64,000 nucleotides of DNA from Glandiceps talaboti (Eukaryota > Hemichordata > Enteropneusta > Spengelidae). Location: contig NC_135559.1 of assembly GCF_964340395.1 (NCBI RefSeq), forward strand, positions 13,676,759-13,740,758. Direction: 5' to 3'. This document shows, piece after piece, positions 12,601-21,600 of the stretch. Position numbers and translations under genes: made by a program. The notes below the pieces were generated by a model. The model had not been told where the DNA came from. It saw nothing but the letters and a program-made list of their open reading frames with translations, and did not search any database. Numbering within the stretch: the stretch's first letter is position 1; every line of letters starts with the position of its first letter.

Positions 12601-15600
12601 ATAAAATTGCCATCTAGGTCAAATTCACACACTGGATGTGACGGGCACTGACTTGCTATCAAACATGTGTTGTTAGGTGAAATTATCATATCCGTGTGTG
12701 TACAAACACTACAATCCTCAGAAGTAGGGAACGATAACCTTGCATGATTTTCCTTCCTGAGTTCATGATCAAATATATACAAACCGGACACTATAATGCC
12801 TTTGAATACACTGACAACAACTTTACCCTGACTGCTCACTGTCATTAAATTTTTACCTGGCATGCCCTTGTACCTATCAATGTATTCATCTTTACTCTCT
12901 ATCCTTCTCACTTTAAAATAAGGAACTACATCAAGAGCATATGGTGACCCTCTGATATCCTTACCCCGTAATTTGACTGATAATTCATGAACACCAGAAT
13001 TTACAACTTGAACTGTAACTTTGTGTGTGATTTCTCCATTCATTGGACGGGGGTGCCTGTAAAGTGATTCTGACTTAGCTCTCTGAATCTTAGCCTGATC
13101 TGATGGTATGTGCGGTTCTACTGATTGTACAGTTTCTAATTTCTGTATGTTACCATCACTGTCTTTCAAGGTCACCTCCAACCCTTCAAGGTCATGAATA
13201 GAAACCCCATCATAATTCTTTGTGAGAATTCCAAATTCTAATTTATCAAACTTTCTCAAGGGAATTTCAAGGTCATCTATTTCCTTAATAGATGAACATG
13301 TTGGTATTGCAGGAAAATGGAGATCAAGGTTTCCAGTAGATTGCCTAAGCTCTGCAACAACATTATAATTATAAAATATTGATTTCAGAGACCTACCGTA
13401 CTTGATAATGTAAGATATTTAAATTCGCGAGCAAATACATCAAAACCAATATTATAAAATTTTTTTGTCATTACTATCTTCTGACTGTATATTTGTATTA
13501 AATGGTCATTAATTGTAGGGCACTCTGTAAGCAATTTTGTGTCATTTTCTAAAGAAATGACAGTTTTGAAATATTTCAGTGCTTTGCCCATGATATTGGC
13601 ATTTTTTTCTAATTCCTTCACTTCATTACCTATGTCCCCCATCATATTTTCATACTGATGTTTCAGTTTCTGAGTGAGTTCTCTCTGCTTGTCCTTTGCA
13701 TTTGTAAGATTGTGTATTTGTTTTTGTATGTCATCAAAATCTTCTGTTAAACGCTTTACTTCTTCTTGCGCCTTTTGCAAACTGTTCTGTGCTTCCGTCA
13801 GTTTTTGTTCTATATGTGAAATTACTATTGGCAAGCCATCTCGCCAGCATTTTACTGCCACATCAGTGTCAATGATTTTATGACCACTGTGGTTAAGTCT
13901 TTCACACACTGAACATATCATTACAACACATTCTTTACAAAACATGCTTAGATGATCATTTCTGTGTTTGTCACAGTATATTTTATCTGCTTCTCTAGAA
14001 TCTATCATCTTCAATATTGTTTGTATCAAATCTTCAGATTCTTCTTCTTTGCGCTTCCATTCTCTGAGATCATCAATGTACCGTTGTTCTTGCTCACTGT
14101 CCATAGAGACTGTTTCCAGTTTATCAATGTCATCTCTTTTGACACCAAGACGTTCCAGTGCATCAGCAGTATCATTCCAGTAACCATGGAAATGGAACTC
14201 AGTGACACTAGTGGTTTTACCATGACAAAGTTTATTACGATAAAACTTAATGCGTGCTATATCAGCTTCTTTACTTCTATTAGATATTGGTGGCAAGTTA
14301 TCCCATCCAGTCTTTGGTTTCTGTAGATTACAGATATTCCTCAGTAGAACAGTGAGTAAGGTGATGTCAAAGTTCATTGAACTGACTGGTATTCCAGACA
14401 TTGGATACAGCATATTCCACTCTTTTCGGTTGATGACTTTAGGTTTCAATTTGTTTAGAATAATTTTGTTTGCGGGTTGCGTAAGTGCATTTGTCAGAGT
14501 ATGCGGTGGATGGATACTATCAAAGACTTCTCTTAAAGCTCTGGTACCACCATCAATCAGAAGTCTACATAACCTGGCATAGTTGGTCTTTTCTGGTGTT
14601 GTTTTGAGTTCTCCAGATAGGTCAAGGTTGGCTGCCATCTTTATCTAATTATGTATGTACTAGGAAGGCAACCTGTTGAATTGAATGATACAATTGTTGC
14701 TATTTCTATGTTCAGACTACAGATGTGAATTTCACTCTTATTAGTAAAACTAATAAGCTGGATTTGGGACTCCATTCACACTGAATTTTTGTACCTGACA
14801 GATCACATACCAAAGTCATCCAATATTAGCATAGCCTTCATTTGTTCCAATCATTTAGCAGCAACCCTGAACTTTAACCCTGGAACCCTCTTTATCTAGG
14901 AAACTATCTACACTTACGTAACCAAATGGAATTTTGTGTCAGACACACAAGATAAGTCAACTCTAAACTCCCATTTCACTTGACTCAGAGTCCACATTAA
15001 CTGTTCATATTTGTTTTTTACGTTAGGTAAGACTAGAGTGACTCAGAGTCGAGAACCCCCTAACTGTTTAATGTACATAGAATGTTTAGTGTAGCTTTCA
15101 CTGCATGTCATCACAACACCAGATTTAAATTGAATCCTTCCCCGTAAGGGAATCACTAATTATGCAAATTAAACTAAAAAAAACTATGATAACAGGCTTC
15201 TTTTGGACAAGTGTGCTTTCTTAGGTAATGTATGTGCCAAATTATACTGAATTTTAAGAGTGCATGATACTGCTTAATTACTGAATATCGTTCATTATTC
15301 AAAATACTCATTAACGGTAAAAGTTGTAGCAACAAACTTCATTATAGGACAGGTGGATATTATTGTGGTTGATATATGTACCATATTATACGACATTTGA
15401 AGCTTACATTTTTAAGATACAGCCTATAATGTAGTTACCTAAATTCATTAATTAATATGCAAATTTTTCATCAAAACTGTGAGCTATATCAACAAATTTT
15501 ATAGGACATATCCACTTTGTTATGGTTAATGTATGTACTAAATGATATTGAAATTGAAGTATGCAGTCTTATGATATAAGACAAGTGGTACAAAGTCGGA

Positions 15601-18600
15601 GGGACATATGAGAGAAATTATTGCCCCAAAATACTGAGCAGTTCCACACACGACCGATTGAAAGTTTACAATGAAAAGTAAATTCATGCACATGCGCAGT
15701 ACAGGGCTTACTTTTACATTAACATACTAAACAATGATGTCATACCAAAGAGGTCAATACTGAGGTCATCCCTAGACAGACGGCAATTACAATAAATGAC
15801 ACATTTACACCCAATTACCAAAAATCATTAATTATGCAAATTAGTTATTAACACTGTAAGGTACATCAACTAACTTTGTAGGACGTATAAACTTTATGTT
15901 TAATGTATGAAGTAAATTATATTGAAATTGAAGTATGCAGTCTTAAGATATAGCCTCCCTAATTACCGAAAACACAACAGGAAATACAGCTAGTAGGTCT
16001 TGGTTTATTTCCTTCACATACAGTGTTATTCAATACTTGTCTAGGTGTGTACTGATGTTTGTTGCTTTCCTGTGTGAAGATAGATACACTGACCAGTGTA
16101 AAGGAATGGCGCCATCCAGTTTTTTCAAAAACCTAGACAAGTGGTTGTGAACTGTTCAAAAATGGCTGCCATTTTACATGCCATAAACAGAGTAGAAAGT
16201 CGAATCTATGGTGTAGACTTTTGAATCGATGCTATAAAACTAAACTCTTCTTACCTTGAACATGAACATGTATACCAGGTGATGAAAACATAAAGAGAAG
16301 CTAAAATGTGCTGCAGGTACAGTGCAGTATAAAGAAATTTCAAATCTGTGTAGAAACCAAAAGATTCTGTTGTATGTCGTTGACTTAATTGTATAGCATC
16401 TCTGGAAAGTCCCAGCTATTTATAGAAATAACTCAAAATATGAGTTAGTCATTTAGTATGCAAATCTGCCACACCACTGTGTCGACTTCACAGACATTAC
16501 CTTATATGGTTTTGTGAACCTTTGACTGTATGAGATGATGAAATTGCCAGTCATAGACAAAATTGTTATTGTTTTGGCCTGTCAGAAATGATCTGTAAAA
16601 TATTTAGTTGTCGTAATGTCCCATGCATTTATAAATTGATTTGTTACTAGTATGGCATGTTTTAATAGTCTAAGAGCAATTTTTTGGCCAGTTGAGGTGA
16701 GTGGTATACCTGCATGGACGGTATGCTGACAGCGTGCACCGAATATCTGAGAGTCCATCTTTGATATGGAAGTATCACTTCTGTACTGAATGAGTTTCTT
16801 ATGATCTTGTCTAACACCTGAATATTCTCACCCATAAAGAGCCAAGTAATAGGAGTTTAATTAATTTAAATATAATACTTACATTCCAAGATGTCCTTAG
16901 CGACTTGAATTCACACTGATCAAGTTTCAACGTTACGTATGGTGCCAATGTGATTGGTTAAGGTGTGACCTGCTAACCTTTGATCAATATTCATGACCAA
17001 TGCCTTATAAGGGGATGTTGGTGACTAACATGACTGTCGTATCATGATAGATGCTGCATGTCTTGAGTTCACCATAGGGTCAATGTAAATTAACTGGTGT
17101 TGGATCGTTTTTGCTTTCAATGGTAATAAAGTGAAGTTTTTGGGTGACATGTTACATACAGCATAGACCCTATGGTTAAAGTGACTTTCTGCTTGTATGC
17201 TTTACAAGCTACTATCGATGTACATGAGAATTAGTGAATCAATGGTCTAATTCTCAGTATTTTCATTTATTAGACTGGCACGACGTCCTTCGGGAGTTTT
17301 TGGTCTTCAAATGTTTTGTATTTGTTATTCATTTCAAATTTTGTGAAGGAAAGTGTGCTCAAAAATTGTTCACAGTAGTAGTCTCCCAAGGACATAGTGT
17401 TCACCAACTGTTCACATCACAATTACTCATCCAGGTCGCTATTTCACACTAAAGAACACAATTGTGTGTTAGCAATTTTTTTACTCAAATAAAGATTGAA
17501 AAAAAGCCCCGAGATTTGAACAAGTGTAATTGTCTAGCACCTAGCTAAAATACCTGTACATGCAGATATAGTGTGTATTGTATGACAGAATAGATTGACC
17601 TTAGATGTGAGGTCACCCCTCTGCATTCCATTAATGGAGTAACTAATTAGCATAACAAAGGTCTGGAACTCTTCAATTCAGTGTGTCTGATGTGTATGAA
17701 CACTGTTTCCTTTCATCAAGGGTATGACTTAGTAGAATAAACTGCATTGTTACATAAGTATGTACTAGAGATGATGCGCACTGTTGCACACAGTCATGCT
17801 AATGGTATTTGCACTGCAGTGCAATACCGAAAACATTATTGCATAGCTGTATGTATGTAAATGAATGAGGACGCCATCATTGTACATGAAAGCACGCAAT
17901 CTCATAGTGTTATTTTTTATGGAAATTTTCTTTTTGATAAGCATATTTAATAATGACAGAACCCCTTGCTGTGTGATTGCCAGTGTATTTGCACACAGGG
18001 TATTTGCACTCTGTGCTTGCAGTTTTTTCTGAAGCACTTTCACTTGCTACGCTTAAAGTACAGATGCAGAGAACAGTGTTGTAAACACTCATGCAAATAC
18101 CCCGAGTATAATACTTGCACTTGCACATCATTGGGTTCTGTCATATAGTTGTGCATTGACAGTTCATACACTATTCTGTATTGTTCTTGGTTTTGTAACT
18201 TGATGTCACGGTGCCAGTACTACATGGAATAACAAAGGACAGCTTTACCCCACCCCCACACCACCCCACCCTTTCCTTTCTTGTATCTGATTGGTCAATG
18301 TGACATGATAGACACTTCAAGTTCATAAAACAAAAAACATTGACATTTTTTATCCACAAGTAGATAACTCTGAATGAGTGCTAGTAGGTTACTCAGTTGA
18401 TATAAAAATATTGTAAACTTGCCTTACTTGAGTTGCTGCAAAAATTTGAATCACTAGAAACAGTAAAGTTTACCAAACAATATTCAAAACCTTTGTACAG
18501 ACCGGTATTCAATTTGTAGGAGGTATTCAAGAGAAGATGAGCAATCAATTTTGACATAAATTGTTAAAAAATTGAAATATTGTAATTTAAGGATTTTCAA

Positions 18601-21600
18601 AGTAATTCAGGTGCGTGATTGAAAAACATTGATAATCTGACAAGTTTTGAATAAGGTCACAATAAATTATGATCTTTTTCATAATCATTATTCTCAAATT
18701 CTGTGAAGAGTTAAAATTCAAAAATATATGTTGAAAACATAACAGTGATAAATAGCATATACGACCAAGGAACTATTTCCTACAAGACTAATAATTTACT
18801 TCTCTGAGTTACAACAGAGGATGTACCATGGGGCTGATTTTGATAAAAGTCAAAAATCAAGGCTCAATATAAGGGAGTTTTACTTGTCCTGGACAAGTGA
18901 TTTGAAGCATTGGTGAAGTGATTTTAGATGTACTTGTCCCCATGGACAAGTAGTGGTCTTATAATTTAAAACCTCTGCTTGCTCCTAAGTAAAAGTTTCC
19001 TGTACCTGCAGAAACTTTCAAAGTGATATTTTAACATATGAATGGAAGAATACAAATGATTAGTCAGCTTAAATTTCCTAAGTTTACTCAAACTGGAAGA
19101 AAGATTATGGCAACTTGCTTGGTGATAAACGTTGATCAAAACTTGGAACAATGTCAATAAAATTTACCCCCAAAAACATCCTCTTTGTGGACAAGTACTT
19201 TCTGATTTGAACAAGTGTTTTTTAATTTCTACTTGTCCAGTGGGCATTGAGGCATTTTATTTTGAGCCCTAAAAATACATACTCAAACACTGCTTATAAA
19301 AACTAAGGATACCAAAAGTTCTTTCAATTTCAATTTATTGCTTATTTTCTGTAATCAATAGGTTCCAATGTGAATTACCAGTTGTATTTCATGAGGAAAC
19401 TGTGGTTGGATGTGGTACCAGGAAAAGATATCAATGCAGATTGCATCTTTCATTACCATCAGGTAGGTATAACAATTAACCATGATGATAAACATTGAAA
19501 CTATATGAATGAATAAACTGATTTAAGATGAATTTCTTTTAGCCTTCCATGATTGGACAGTTGGGAAATACTTGAAATTACATGAATTAATAAAGTGATT
19601 TAAGATGAATTTTTAAACTTCCATCAAACATTAGAATTTGGGCTGAATTTCTATCAATAAAAAAAGCAAATGAAAAGAATAAATCTTATTAAACACTTTT
19701 ACTTATATCTGGAACTTAATCTCCTTTTCATACTTCAAACCAATTCCTCAAGAAAAATGTTGATATGTTTAGAACTCATTATTACTTTCAAGGCCATCTT
19801 ACTTTCCCTTTTGAAAACTGTTTTCATTCATTAAAAGCACAACAGGATTAATTTATTACTGTGATTACTGGTATAGCTGGGGTTTGATAGTATAGAAAAT
19901 GTGCCAGTTCTGGGACGTAATCACCTTCTCGATGAATGTTGTTGTAGCAACTTTTAGTACAACATTGTTGGTTTTTTTTGGGTTTTTTTGTTTGTTTTTT
20001 AGTACAAAATTGTAAGACTAGTCTTGTACTAACCCTAAAGTTATTTACTTTTTGTATCATTTTTACAGGAATTACCAAACATATTGAGAGGGTACCACAA
20101 TTGTACAGAAAAAGAGGCTGTTGTATTGGCTGCATTTCAATACAGAGTTAGATATGGTGATGATAAGTCTTACTTCCAAAGTTTTGGGTAAGTTTTTTTG
20201 AAGACGTACTGCACCAAGTATTATGACAGAATCCCATGACATGCGAGTGCAAGTGTGGTATATTAAATATACTTGGGTTATTTGCACAAGTACTTGCAGT
20301 GTTCTCTGCACCCTTACTTTCATGAAGGTAATGAGTGAAAGTGCAGCAGAAAACACTGCAAGCATGATTGCAAATACTTCTGAGTACCCACACTGGAACT
20401 CACACGGCATGGAGTTCTGTTATTATTACATATGTTTATCCAAAACAACACATTTCCATAATAATCATACAGTGTGATCACATGATTTCATGTGTAGTGA
20501 ACGATCACATCCTCATTTACATACATTATGTAGGTATGCAATAATGTTTTCAGTATTGCACTGTGGTGAAACGTGAATAAAAATTCTTTAACAAGATGGC
20601 GGTAAGGTAATCATAAGCACATTGTTCTAGGAGTACTTGTAAGAGAACCATACCATGATAATATGGCATTTGGTTTGGTATTTCACAAAACTGGTCTATT
20701 AACATGTAAGGTTTTGGTAATCCTTCTCTACTTGTACAAACTATTCACAGGCCAGAGTAACTTTATATGTTGTGAAATACGGCGTATGCCGGTTATCGAA
20801 CTTCCGGTAATTTCGCAGGAAAGTATCGCGAGAGGGCGCACCATATCTGACAAAGTGAGGGCCAGAATTTTCGTCATGGCATCTAATAGTATGGCGATGT
20901 ATGAATCTGTCAACAAAATGGGCGTAAAAGAACTCTGTGCATTCATAAAAGAGCGGAAAATTACTACTTCTAAAACGAGGAAAGCCGATCTACTAGATAT
21001 CGCCAGAAATGCTGTCAACCTTGGTCTTGAAACACTGGAAAATGATGATTTTCTGAGAGAACGGAAGAGGAGACGAATAGTGGATGTCGGGCTTTTCTGG
21101 ACGCAGCATTACATCCAGGAGCATTACAATAGTGGTTCGGCATACTTCGATATTGATAGGCAATAATGCAATATTATAGCGTAAAGTTACGGGGAATGAC
21201 AGAAAATCTTTAGTCAGAAGTTACTATGCCTATAGACTCTATGCTTTGCCACAATGCTCTACAATTCTGGCCCTCACTTCCGGTTCTAAAACAGTGCCCC
21301 TAGTGGCCAAACAATCATATCTTTTATCTTTTCGGGGCTTTTTCGATAACCGGAATACGGCGTATTAGGCTTAAAAGTATTCAAGTAATACGTAGACTGA
21401 ATGTTTTTATGATGATAGGGATAACAGACAAGAGTATCTCCCAGAGGATTTGATTGCAGCTCAGCCTCGAGATTGGGAAAAGGTAGGTGGTTTAGAGAAC
21501 ATTGGAAAACGATAGGTGGTTTTGAGAACATTGGGAAAAGGTAGGGATTTTAGAACATCAATTTCTATATAATACATCATGTACACAGCTACATCTTAAT

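Noticed and set aside
13674-14582. Plus-strand ORFs of 65-124 codons opposite the TRIM-like gene
   Set aside because: Antisense shadows of the coding exon.
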